Positions 53,771-64,000 of a DNA stretch of 64,000 nucleotides are shown in pieces (the first letter of the stretch is position 1; every line of letters begins with the position of its first letter). The notes under the pieces were generated by a model. The model was not told the DNA's origin. It did not search any database and saw only the letters and a program-made list of their open reading frames with translations. A program made the position numbers and the translations under genes. The stretch is from assembly GCA_037367405.1 (NCBI GenBank), contig JAZKJV010004148.1, forward strand, positions 1,736,501 through 1,800,500, read 5' to 3'. The DNA is from Ottelia alismoides. Its lineage: Eukaryota > Streptophyta > Magnoliopsida > Alismatales > Hydrocharitaceae.

Positions 53771-55125
53771 GTTTTTAAGAATTAATAGAAAGGGCATTCA
53801 TGATTGAAGTATGCATGAAAAATCCGTGAAGGAAGGGTGGTACGTGAGATGAGTAGAATTTACGGGGAGAATAGGGAGTTGACCCGAGCCAACAAAATCG
53901 GGTCGACCAATCAGGATGCACGTAGGAAAAGACAAGATAGGCTAGATGACAAAATACAATAAATAGTTAAATAAATTAGTTAAAATCGAAAATGAATTAA
54001 AATAATTAAATAATGTAAATATGAAATGTTAAGGAATAAATGTAGTTAATTTAGGTGATTTTAAATACTTAAATAAGTTATATACATGGGTGAAAATAAA
54101 TACAATGTTTAATTTATTGGTATGCATACCTATATATAAAATCTTTTGATTTTTAATTATTTTTTCTTAAATATAAATATGAATTAATAATTTATTTATT
54201 TACAACATTTTACAAGGATTTTAATGATATCTTTATTTGATTTTTATAAAGTTGTTAATTAGGTTAAATAAATAGAGGTATTTAGAGCATATACATAGTG
54301 GTACATTTATAATATTTACAAAATTTCATTTTTGTTGATTTTTCATTTGACAATTTTTATTTGTATTTTTTATGTCAAATACAAGAATTAATTAAAAATA
54401 CAAAATATTAAAAATATGTACAAGAAAATAAATAAGTAAATAATATACATATTATACATAGGTATAATATACAATAGCACTTCAAATAGAGACATTTCAC
54501 ACCTTAACTCTGATTTGCATGAAATCACCTTCATTTTAAAGTTTATTTAATTTGGAGTACATTGAAAGTGAGTTTGATTAATTTTGCATTTTGAGGGACA
54601 AGATATGGATCTTACAAGTTGAGCTTTGTGGCTTTTTCAGAGTGTTGTAATTTACACAATATAAACTGATTATTCTTGCAATCATTTTTATTTTTACAAC
54701 ATATTTTTATGCATAATTTTCATGAAGAAAATAATTATGTTTGAATTCAAATTGTGTATGGATAAATTAATGAAAATAATGTGTATTGTATGCAGTAATG
54801 TAGAAATGATAAATATATACATGTCATTACTGATTTTCTGAAGTTTTTGGTATTTAGACCTTATCTCCCCTTTCTTTATTCCTTGTCGATCAAGACAAGT
54901 CTTGACATTCTCTTGGGGTCATAGTCAACATGTATCTACTACATATATACAATCTTCGATTTTCTTTATTTTTTCCTTATTTTTTTATTTAGGTTAAAAT
55001 AGTCAGCATGTATTTGCATAAGAATTAAGGTTAGAAAAAGAATAGATTTATTAATATTTATATGTATTTTATAAGGGATTTTCAGGTAGAATAAATGAAT
55101 AAAGATGATGAAATACAGATTCATC
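53770..55125 (-). repeat. Family B LTR of B2, outer part
   Basis: It resumes the alignment with B1 (30760-32033). It contains GGGTCGACC sequence near 53900, an AT-rich U3 and the conserved hairpin at 54888-54903 (TCAAGAC/GTCTTGA). It ends GATTCATC at 55125, a slightly altered LTR tip. Confidence 0.75.
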
Positions 55126-55650
55126 TGGCACCAAAGACTCGAACATGTGTCTATTGATAAGATCAGTAAACTGGTAAAGGAGAGACCTTTAGATTTTCTA
55201 GAAGTCCATGATTTACCAACTTCCGAGCATTGTATTCGTGGGAAAATGTCTAGGTCACCTTTCACTAAGAAAGGTGAATGATGCGAAGGTATATTAGACC
55301 TAGTACAAACCGATGTATGCGGTCCCTTTCGTACCACAACTCGAAATGGACATCAATACTATCTGACCTTTAATCGTGACCATTCGCATAAAGTTTTGTC
55401 TTCTTGCTGCATCACAAACAAGACATCAATACTATGTGACCTTTAATCATGACCATTCGCGTAATGTTTTATCTTTTTGTTGCATCACAAACATGAAAGC
55501 TTTAAAAAGTTCAAAGAATTTATGGCTTTTGTTGAGAACCGAAAAGGAAACAAGATAAAATGATTTCGATATGACCGTTGCAACGAATACCTCTCAGATG
55601 AATTCAAACATTACCTAAAAGAGAGAGGAATTATTTCCAATCTGACTAGT
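55126..55650 (+). pseudogene. Ty1/copia integrase N-terminal fragment, broken
   Basis: The plus strand starts at the pre-integrase zinc-binding region (WHQRLEHVSIDKISKLV, HCIRGKMSRSPFTKKGE), then the core start LVQTDVCGPFRT (first catalytic Asp) and NGHQYYLTF. A 73-bp tandem duplication (55351-55423, 55424-55496) shifts the frame. After it come ESFKKFKEFMAFVE, a stop, and FRYDRCNEYLSDEFKHYL (second Asp region). TGA at 55279-55281 stands where copia elements have Arg. The fragment is bounded by B2 LTR on the left and a plus-strand B LTR piece on the right. Confidence 0.88.
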
Positions 55651-57202
55651 CTCATTATTTTATCTACCAAAACTACAAATTCACCAAACTCACTTTCATT
55701 GCACCCCAAATTAAATAAAATGGAGGTAATTTCATAAAAATCGAATTTAAGATGTGAAATGTGGCAATTTGGGTTACAATTGTATTTTATACATATGTAT
55801 ACTATGTTTATTATTTAATTGTTTATTTTCTTGTACATATTTGTTAATATTGTATTTTTAATTAATTGTGAATTATATATTTGACTCATACAAAATACCA
55901 ATAAAAATTCTAAATAAAAATTCAACAAAAATAAAATCATTTATATATTGTATTTGTACCACAATGTATATATTGTACATATAACTATTTATTTAACCTA
56001 ATAAATCAAGTCCTGAAAATGTAACCTAAAGATCATTAAACACTTGTAAAATATAGTAAGTAAATAAAATATTAAAATTACGTATAGATTTGTATAAATA
56101 ATTAATTAAAATTTTCTATATATAGGTATACATACCTATAGATAATCCTTTATATTTATTTTAACCCTTGTATATACATTATTTAATAATTAAAAATCAC
56201 CAAAATTAACTTTATTTTATTCCTAAATTTTTTTATTTACATTATTTAATTTTTTAAATTTTATTTACTCAATTATTGTGTTTGTGTCATTATCCCAAAT
56301 TTGTCCTATTCTACAGGCATCATGATTGGTCGACCTGGGTTTGTTGATCTGGGTAAGCTGCTAAGACCACTCGCTAATCCCTCACTTCTTGCGTATTGTT
56401 ATTCCTTTTCCTAATTCTCCATATGCCTCTGATACATAACACAACCAAATTCCTTCGCCATATTTATAGCCCATTTAACCCTCATCATCGCAATGTCTCA
56501 GATCCACCAATCACACCTTGATTCACTCGTGTTTTTGATTTCAAAAGTCATCAGAGTCTACTCTATAAATAATCCCCATTCACCTCCACCGCGTGGTTGT
56601 TCTGTTTCTCTTGATATTTCATGATCGAAGTTGGTTCCCTGGATAAAGGCGAGGTGACAACCACCCATCTCCACAATTAGGATCGCTCGAGAGAGCTTGA
56701 AGAGACGTGATCCACCACATATCGGAGTCCTCTGCTGTGTTGTTGAATCTCTGCCACCTGCAGCAGATGGAGGACGATTCCACCTACTTTCTTCACCATA
56801 GGAAACTTGGGTATTTTATTTTTGATTTTTCATTTAATTTTTACTTTTATTTCCATTAAATCACTTAGATTCGATCAATACCTTCAACCTCGGATCTGCT
56901 AGATTGGAGGGATTCCGTTCATCGTCAACCAAATCCAACTCGACCAACACGCTGTCCAGACCTTCTCTAGTTCTTCCACCATCTGGCCAACCTCAAATCT
57001 CTCCAGATCCAAGGATCAGCTCCAATTCCGACCAACCTTCGTCAGAGCTTTCATCCATTATCATTTTCCATATTTTCCACTAATAAAAGTGGACAAGGTG
57101 ATCCTTCGAGCACCACCATTGCATTGCAGGGCTAAGGAACGTACGATATACCTTTTAGAACCAGGTCGAGATCCATTTGAATCAGAACCATCCCAAACGC
57201 CT
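55650..57202 (+). repeat. Family B LTR fragment, plus orientation (B3)
   Basis: The sequence is the reverse complement of the family B LTR from about 54560 toward 53800 and on into the U5 side. Landmarks are AATTTAAGATGTGAAATGTGG (55730), GATTGGTCGACCTGGGTTTGTTGA (56325) and a TATA-like CATATTTATAGC near 56459. The LTR tip is missing, and the right end joins a family A LTR piece near 57203. The downstream part (56620-57200) is GC-richer and has no gene I trust. Confidence 0.65.
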
Positions 57203-57420
57203 AAGTCATATTGTACATATATACATATCTACAATTTGGCTTTTATTGTTTTCTTTATTTTTATTCTTTTATTTATTCACATGTTTTAATGAATAAAAGT
57301 ATGTTTTTATTCATGAATGTGATTTTGTGAAAAGACGGAAATTAATGGATATTTACATGTATTTGTTAAGGGTTTTAAGATAAAATTCGGAATAAATGTT
57401 AATGAATCATGGATTCATCA
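57203..57420 (-). repeat. Family A LTR tip, minus orientation
   Basis: This 218-bp piece runs CCTAAGTCATATTGTACATA to GGATTCATCA, matching the solo LTR 36990-37204. The LTR end at 57420 is exact (TGATGAATCC on the minus strand), and the next base belongs to A-family internal sequence. Confidence 0.8.
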
Positions 57421-57657
57421 ACCGGTTATTGAGGTGAACCTGAATAACGATTTGTTGAACTTGAGGACTATTGACATTAAAATATTAATCCTAGTTAATG
57501 CTCTGACATAATTCTTGTTTAAGTCTCGACCATACATTGTTCTTTGTTTGTTGTCATGAATAGATTTAGTAAAAGAAATTCATTCTAAATTTCTTTCTTT
57601 TTCTTTATTTTTCAAATAGGTGTTTGCTATGGGACTAGCAGCTTTTCAGTATGGGGT
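57421..57657 (+). other. A-family internal 3' end with decayed PPT
   Basis: This aligns with A1 2490-2726 (GGACTATTGACATTAAAAT, ATTCATTCTAAAT, TTTGCTATGGGACTAGCA). The PPT has decayed to CAGTATGGGG. It directly precedes an LTR at 57658, repeating the LTR-sharing arrangement seen at 2727. Confidence 0.8.
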
Positions 57658-59235
57658 TGATGAATCCATGATTCATTAACTTTTCTTTCTCATTTTGTCA
57701 TAAAACCCTTAACAAATGTATGCAAATATTCATTAATTTCCAAATCCTATAAAAATATCATTCGTGAATAAAATTTTTGTGCATTAAAATAATGTAAATA
57801 AATAAATGAACAAAGAATAGAAAAGAAAAGAGATTGATTGTAAATGTGTATATATTATACAATTTGACTAAATAAATATAAATATAGCAGTAATATATAT
57901 TTATATAACCTAACCCTTGAGACCAAGTCAGCATGGATTGGTCGACAAACATATAGTAGGGAGATATAAGAAAGAAAATACTAAAAATAACTAATATTAT
58001 ACAACATATATTAATTCCTTATTTATTCATTATCTACCAAAACGTCAACTAATTTTAATTAACTCATTTTATATATTATTCACCAAACTCATTTCCTATA
58101 TGTTTATAAAAATGTACATAAAATATAAAAATAAAAAAACTCCTAACTAGTATATATGCCAAGAAATCTGATTTTGAAATTGTCAAACCACCAACTTCTG
58201 AACCTCATAACTTCTTCATATGAACTCCAATTTCAATATAATCACCTTTAATGTTTATAAAATAATATTCTCTAATTAATGAAGTGATTGCACTAAAAGC
58301 AGAGTTCGTTTGCAAAAAGTCATTTTTGGGACCTAATGGCAACTCAGTTTCTAGGGTATTTATTTTATTCTTTACATATAATTTTTAAAACACCTGGTTT
58401 TATAATTTTTATTTATTTTCTTAACATTGTAGTTTATCTATAAAAACAATTCATAATTTAAAACCTTTATTTAATATGTTAAATAATTCAAATACCCTAA
58501 ATTATAGATGAATTTGATATGTGGAATACTTATCTGTATTTATTAATATATATAAATTAATTTACACAAATACAAAAAAATCAAATAACTCTTATTTATT
58601 AATATATTTATTAATAAAATATAAAAATGATAATTATTTATTAAATTATTGAATTATAAATTAATAACCTATCTATTAAGAATTATATATACGTATTTAT
58701 TAATATTATATTTATATTTCATAAAAAAATATTATGTGTAAAAATAAATAATATCATAAATTATATAAATTAATTATACATATTTTCATTTTTATATATA
58801 ATTTAAATATTGTTATTTATAATTTATTATATAATTAATAAGGTATTTAATGTCTTAACCAAGAAGGTCAGTTGTTATCCTATATGAACCACATCTCTTC
58901 ATAGATTTCTTCTTGTTGATCCTTCCATCCATTTACTGAACTACACCCTCCATCATACTCCCTTAACATCCTTTTTCAACGCCCACCATTAGATCAATCA
59001 TTATTCTCCTCTACCTATAAAATCGAATGAACATCGCTAGTTCCAACAAAATTTTCCTAACTTTATTTCCAATGGCCGATCTCCAACTTCTCCACCAAAC
59101 TCTGACCACCTCCTGTTGTGATAGCTCTTTATGTTCTTTTCGTATGAAAGAAGGATCATCAAAGGAGGGTTCCAAAGCCTTTCTTGTCTTTGCAGCACCA
59201 CCTAATGATCATTGAGCTCTAGTCAAGACCGCGTC
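57658..59235 (+). repeat. Family A LTR of A3, 3'-truncated
   Basis: It starts TGATGAATCC. The hairpin GACCAA/TTGGTC is at 57921-57943 and a TATA-like CTATAAAATC is at about 59017. The palindrome upstream of the TATA box is lost. The LTR stops at the equivalent of about 4350, and gag sequence follows without U5, PBS or leader. Confidence 0.78.
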
Positions 59236-61440
59236 GTCAAGAGATCAACATGAAGGTCTTACAACTTCCCGTTCCTACGAGGACACTATACCATTGGTTT
59301 CCATTAACACCAAATCAGGGATCATATGAGCTGAGACGCCCTTCATTTCACTGCTTCCCAAGTTCTATGGGAACACTTCAGAGGAGTCGTTTACCTTTTT
59401 ACAGTAGTTCGAGATGATATGTGGTACGACTACTATCCAGGAGTTACGCAGGAGGTTGTACGCCTCAAGTCCTTCTCCTTTGCCTTAGTAGATAAAGCGC
59501 TTTACTGGTTGAGTCACTTAGGAAGGGAGATTTCTACATGGGATGATCTGAAGTCCACATTCTTGTGTAAATATTTTCCTCTAGGATGGATGAACGTGAT
59601 GAAGAGTTAGATCTCCAATTTTACATAGTTACCACATGAGTCATTCCATGAGGCTTGGGATAGATTCAAGGATTTGACAGAGAGATGCCCTCATCACGAG
59701 ATTCCATTGAAGGTGCTTGTACATAATTACTTTGGAGGACTCCGGCCAGATGTACATGGTCAAGTGAGCACCACATGTGGTGGCAGTTATCTGAATAGGG
59801 ATAAGGAGTTAGTTTGGTCCATCTTTAAGGGGAAGGCAGAGAATTCACACGCAATCAACTCCACTCGAGCATTCTAGAAAGGCCCATAGTAACCACACCA
59901 CTAAGAGCATAAAAGGTGGCACATGTTTCAGAGTTAGATTCACGATTCGATATAGGATTCATTAGTGAGAAGCTTATACTGGTTGACGTGATTCAGAAGC
60001 ATGTTTAAGATTTACAACTACTGCGAGAGTTGGAGAAACTTTCATCACTTTCTCAGCAGTCAAGCGATCTGACGATGAAGGTGACCGAGTTGCAGCTTTA
60101 GTACCAGCACTCTTGCACTCCTTCCTCTGCTTCTCAGCATGTACGGAGATCTTTACCTGCTCCTCCCACCCGTCAGATACAGTATATTGAGAACGAGCTG
60201 TTACAACCTACTAAGCCTCCACATATTGATTGGAATGAGGATTCGTCCAATGCCAACGCGATTCAAATCACTAGCCATAGAGATGATAATGTTGATTCTC
60301 ATGCTTCTCTTGAGATTAACGAGATTTGGTACCCTCCTATTCATCCTTCACCACACTTTACTCCTTAGATCGTACAATAGCAACAACAGTAGAAACATAG
60401 TCATCTGCAGTATGGTTGCACATTTCTAGCACCGCCAACCTTACATGCAACAACAGTCTCACCAACACGCCTATCAAGAATCACATCAGTATCTTGCTAC
60501 ACATTCATAACCTTATAAGTACAAATGATAACAACAATCTTCCTTTACACCACAGAGGTCTCCACAACACAACATCACACTCCTCGTTAGGAGACAGTAG
60601 ATAGCCAGTGACACCACACCGAGTCTGAGATATCTTCACAAACCATAGAATTGACTTAGACATGGATATGATTGGCACAATCCAGAGCACACATAGGACA
60701 TAGATGTAGTGGGTTAACCATCGCCTAGATGAGTTAACCGCACCCAAGACCACTCTCCCAGTCCAGCCTCAAATGAACCCGAACAACAAGAGGGGGCACA
60801 CAGATCAGGTAGACACCACTACATGTATGATCTCTTTTCCTAAATTTTTATCAAACTTCATCTCAGGAGCCACGAGCACCTGATCGAGAGGTAAGGGCAC
60901 ATGATGAGGAGCAAGAACCGATCCATGATGATATTGATGTTTCACATTCTGGTGCTGACAAGGAGGACCACCATGATATCCATCACGATGATATTCATAA
61001 AGATGGGAGCAATGCAGAGACAATGAACTTCAGCACAGGCGAGTCAAACGATGATACTACACCAGACCATGTAGATACTCCTAATATAGATTCCTCCTTA
61101 CCCATTTTAGAGAGTTTTGTACATACTTATGAGACTCTTGATGTACATGCTGATTCCACTTTAAATATGAATAAAAAGAATTTTGGTGTTCACTTTAAAT
61201 GTGAATAAAAAGAGAATTTTGGTGTTCCTGAGATTGTTCCTTTTACTAATGCTCTGTATGGAAAAGGAAAGAAAAAATGCCAAAAAGAATATTTTCACTC
61301 CAGAAATTGATCGTTTATTGAATTATTACATATCTCTGAAGAATCCACTACACGATGCCTTGGATCACTTTCCTACACTCAAGAATCATTTGAGGAACAA
61401 ATGCACATGTAGGAAAAGGAAATCACAAGCTAAGAAACAT
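59236..61440 (+). pseudogene. A3 gag, N-terminally truncated and broken
   Basis: Gag enters at the equivalent of A2 ~7550 (VPTRTLYHWFPLTPN). The capsid domain is well kept at 59419-59877 (ISTWDDLKSTFLCKYFPLG, EAWDRFKDLTERCPHHEIP, LVHNYFGGLRPD, GGSYLN). The helical part follows with a TAG at 60099-60101, the same codon as TAG 8415 in A2, then a Gln/His/Pro-rich linker and the C-terminal part with NPNNKRG (60780). Stops include TAG 59607, TAG 59632 and TAG 59874. The region 60140-61180 changes frame several times. A 24-base local duplication (TTTAAATGTGAATAAAAAGA-like) is near 61160-61215. Confidence 0.85.
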
Positions 61441-61914
61441 GTATTGACCAAGGCAACTTCATGTGCTATTCAGAATAAGGCACCTAAGAAGAAGAAAGAT
61501 TCTAGAGCTCACTATCTCACATACCAGATTGCAGATGCCGCATTCTATCGTACTATCTTAGATAATGGTTCCTCGATTAATTTTCATCCATCTACTTTGC
61601 TTGATAAGCTCAAGCTAGGTCCTATTTACAAATAGTAGGCGATACTTCAGTTTGCAGATCGATATGTGAAGAGACCTAGAGGTGTGTTAAGGAACATTAT
61701 CGCAAACATTCAGGGCTTGCAATTTTTAATGGACTTTATTGTCCTAGATATGACATGCCCTGCGCAGTTACACCCTGCTCCAATCATTCTCGAGAGGCTC
61801 TTCTTGCAGACATCGAGAGCACTCTTTGATTATGACGATGAGAGAGTATCATTCCGTATAGATAGTGGAGAGATACACATTGATATGGTGAGAGGATGTA
61901 GCAGTCTATATTAG
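61183..61914 (+). pseudogene. A3 gag C-terminus and protease, mostly open
   Basis: An unbroken 150-codon frame (to 61635) reads from the gag end (FTPEIDRLLNYYIS, HDALDHFPTLKNHLRNKC) into the protease active-site region (ILDNGSSINFHPSTLLDKLKLG). One TAG at 61633-61635 interrupts it, and 61666-61914 continues with KRPRGVLRNIIANI, IILERLFLQTSRALFDY. The gag-protease junction here is in one frame, which shows that A2 carries a frameshift at ~9690-9700. Confidence 0.85.
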
Positions 61915-62426
61915 TGTTGTCATTTACTTCAGAGTACTCCAATATTGCAGAGTATTGTCAGCACATACATGAGACACAATTTTTTGATCTTGAGAGTGTT
62001 TATTTTGATACCCACGATATCCTACATGAGGATAGGGTAGATCACATGGTACCTAGTTCTTCAGATGATTGTTCACATGTAGACACATAGATCATATCTG
62101 AATTAGATGAGCATTCAGTTGCAGTAGACATTTCAGTGCCGCACAATTAGAGTACATATATTCAAGCACGAGAGTCAACTGATTATATTTCAAAGATCAT
62201 ACAGTCTATTTAGTATAGAGAGTTGGTTGGTGTGAAGGATACACTTATAGACACCTTTGTAGTCTGACTCTAGAGACACAGATTTCATTAGAGAGACCTA
62301 TGACACACACAACCTTCATTTATAGAGGCATCTCTACTTGTTCAGTCAAGGATTACTATACACGAGTATAACAGATGATTCAATATGACCCAGGTTGAGG
62401 TGATTTACTTTGTACAGGATGCATGA
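61915..62426 (+). pseudogene. A3 spacer fused to the integrase tail
   Basis: The acidic linker (HETQFFDLESVYFDTHD) corresponds to A2 10200-10600, then the sequence passes at about 62385 into the last integrase codons (VEVIYFVQDA, stop 62424-62426), which equal A2 13509-13539. RT, RNase H and nearly all of integrase (about 2.9 kb) are absent. Confidence 0.75.
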
Positions 62427-64000
62427 CTAATATTACACTTCATTTCATCATGTACAGAGACCTGTGCCTCTCGATTTGCTGGAGTACACAACCACCTGTA
62501 TATTCTTCGTAGTCCACAATCGTACCCTTTTTGCTCATCTTATATGCTTAGGATTCCAAATCCTATGTATAGGGGGGGACCTATTGCCTGTTGATTCTTA
62601 TTTTCAATTTTGTTCTTTTTAGTTTTTCTCTTATTTTCTTGTCTTTTACACCGATCACTGGTCTCTAATTTTTTGCCACATTCTTTTCTAAACTTAGGAT
62701 GTCTTAACCTAAGGATAGGGGGATCAAGTGATTTCATTTTTCTTTTGTTCATTTGTTTGTATATTCCTTTTCCTCGGTCACCTTATTTTGTCTTCTACTA
62801 TACTTACGATGACCTGACCGTAAGTATAGGGGGGTCAACTGACTTCTATTCTTTTTAACCCACATTTACATAGCACGAGTTATGTCCTCCTTTTCTCTTT
62901 TGACGTTATTAGGACATAACACAAGCTAAGTATGGGGTGTGTGTATATATTGTATATACACTTTTGTCCATAACTCGTACTTTTATGCATTTTACATATC
63001 TATAAAATCCATAAAAGTGGGTAAAGGTTAATTTAAAATCTTTTTATTTAATATTTACAAAATCCTTGTAAAATGGTAAAATATTGTGTAAAATTCTTAT
63101 TGAAAATTCTTAGCTTAAAATATTATATTTAAAATATTTATTTATATATATAATACTTATTTAAAATTCTATTTATTAAAATATGTGTAAAAATTATTTA
63201 ATGCTTGTAAAGTTCTTTGTATATAAAATTTGCAAAATACATTAGTTAATCAATTTAAATAAAATATTGGTAACTTATCTTGTAAAATTCTTATACAAAT
63301 ACTTTTTTATAAAAAATTGAAAAAGCCACAAAATATGAAAAGTCCTAAAATTCATAAAAATTACAAAATCTTTAAAATCCATAAAAATGAGTAAAATTCA
63401 GAAAATATACTTCACAAAAATATGGTTGCATTTATATTAGCATTTTTCAGAATAAGTTTGATTTCTAGAACTAAAGATTGGGAATAGTCTAAAGGATGGA
63501 GCTTGATTATGGCCTTCAGCTTTCATTGTAAGGAGCCTAATTAGGAAGTGGAATTTAGACTCTTCAGGCCTTTGATTTAAATCTCTAGTTTCCATGAGAC
63601 CATGTTTGGAAAGTCCACTTAAACTTGCCTGAGTATAACACTTGGTGTCATTGATTTAACTCTTCATTAGTGAACCAATTTTAGACACATGCACTTTGCA
63701 CTTAGCTTGACTTGAATGGGGTTGCAAAGGGTAGTTCATTTTAATTGTGCGTTTTCATCCTTATCAAGTGGCACAAATATCTAAAGACATGAGTTGTGGA
63801 GTTGAAATAATGCGTAGGATGAGGGAAGGATCTGCTGGCACATTTTTTTCCAAGAGATCAAAATATGGATGGAAATAAAAGATTCTATAATCATCAAAGC
63901 ACAAAGGATTGATGTAGTGCAAGCAACATTACAAATCCAATCCAAAGAAGCCACCAAATACCAAATATGACCACAATGGTCCAAGCATCCAAAAAGCCTG
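62427..64000 (+). other. A3 3' non-coding region with four PPT-like modules
   Basis: It aligns with A1 587-2160. Modules 1 to 4 are at about 62510-62586, 62653-62734, 62773-62850 and 62861-62940, each with TATAGGGGG-like sequence (TATGGGGTG in module 4). AT-rich repeats (62950-63400) follow, then the complex part. Module 5 and the LTR lie beyond the window. Confidence 0.82.

Larger units (their letters stand above)
44617..55125 (-). mobile_element. B2: 5' half of a minus-strand Athila-like element with a nested insertion
   Basis: Minus-strand order is 5' LTR (55125 to 47478, interrupted), PBS (47474-47460), leader and truncated gag. Without the nested family C piece the LTR is about 3.7 kb, close to B1. 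Confidence 0.8.
57421..64000 (+). mobile_element. A3: Athila-like copy lacking RT, RNase H and integrase
   Basis: The order is partial LTR, gag without its N-terminus, protease, acidic spacer, the last few codons of integrase (to 62426) and the long 3' non-coding region running off the window. It is more diverged from A1/A2 than they are from each other. Confidence 0.85.

Overview
This window is intergenic repeat DNA from a large plant nuclear genome, most likely an angiosperm; I cannot name the species. I found no host protein gene, tRNA or rRNA. Almost every base belongs to long terminal repeat (LTR) retrotransposons. Most are Ty3/gypsy elements of the Athila lineage, recognised by long 3-4 kb LTRs, primer-binding sites matching the 3' end of tRNA-Asp, a typical Athila RT/RNase H/integrase, and a long non-coding region between integrase and the 3' LTR. 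Two small Ty1/copia fragments are also present. I use provisional family names A, B, C and D.

Layout. 1-2726 is the 3' end of copy A1. 2727-17098 is copy A2 (LTR, gag-pol, LTR), and its left LTR also serves as the 3' LTR of A1, so A1 and A2 form an LTR-sharing tandem. A2 abuts, on the right, a minus-strand family C element (leader 17099-19058, LTR 19059-23224). 23225-24240 is an anonymous spacer with an LTR-like remnant. 24243-32033 is minus-strand B1 (broken gag, leader, 5' LTR). 32340-32988 is a copia gag fragment. 33000-44616 is minus-strand D, with both LTRs represented, a PBS and a PPT but no RT, RNase H or integrase; its 3' LTR is interrupted by a family A solo LTR (34112-37204) with a perfect 5-bp target duplication. 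44617-55125 is minus-strand B2, whose LTR is interrupted by a piece of a family C element (about 49800-53770). 55126-55650 is a copia integrase fragment. 55650-57202 is a plus-strand family B LTR piece and 57203-57420 a minus-strand family A LTR tip. 57421-64000 is copy A3, which keeps gag, protease and the 3' non-coding region but has lost RT to integrase.

How the parts relate. A2 carries the whole autonomous gene set (gag, protease, RT, RNase H, integrase), but about 14 stop codons and three frameshifts break it; most stops look like C-to-T changes at CAG or CGA, as expected for old methylated repeats. D and A3 keep the cis-acting signals and gag/protease remnants without pol, so they could have moved only with help in trans.

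The most unusual signal is non-coding. The A-family region between integrase and LTR holds five copies of a two-tier hairpin module. In each, an inner hairpin is followed by TATAGGGGG-like sequence resembling the polypurine tract, and the whole is bracketed by a second stem that pairs the G-run with an upstream C-run. The stems differ in sequence between modules while the architecture is kept, and only the last module is the true PPT/LTR junction. Other conserved, partly covarying hairpins lie at the LTR tip, about 250 bp inside the LTR, about 180 bp upstream of the TATA box, and in the leader.
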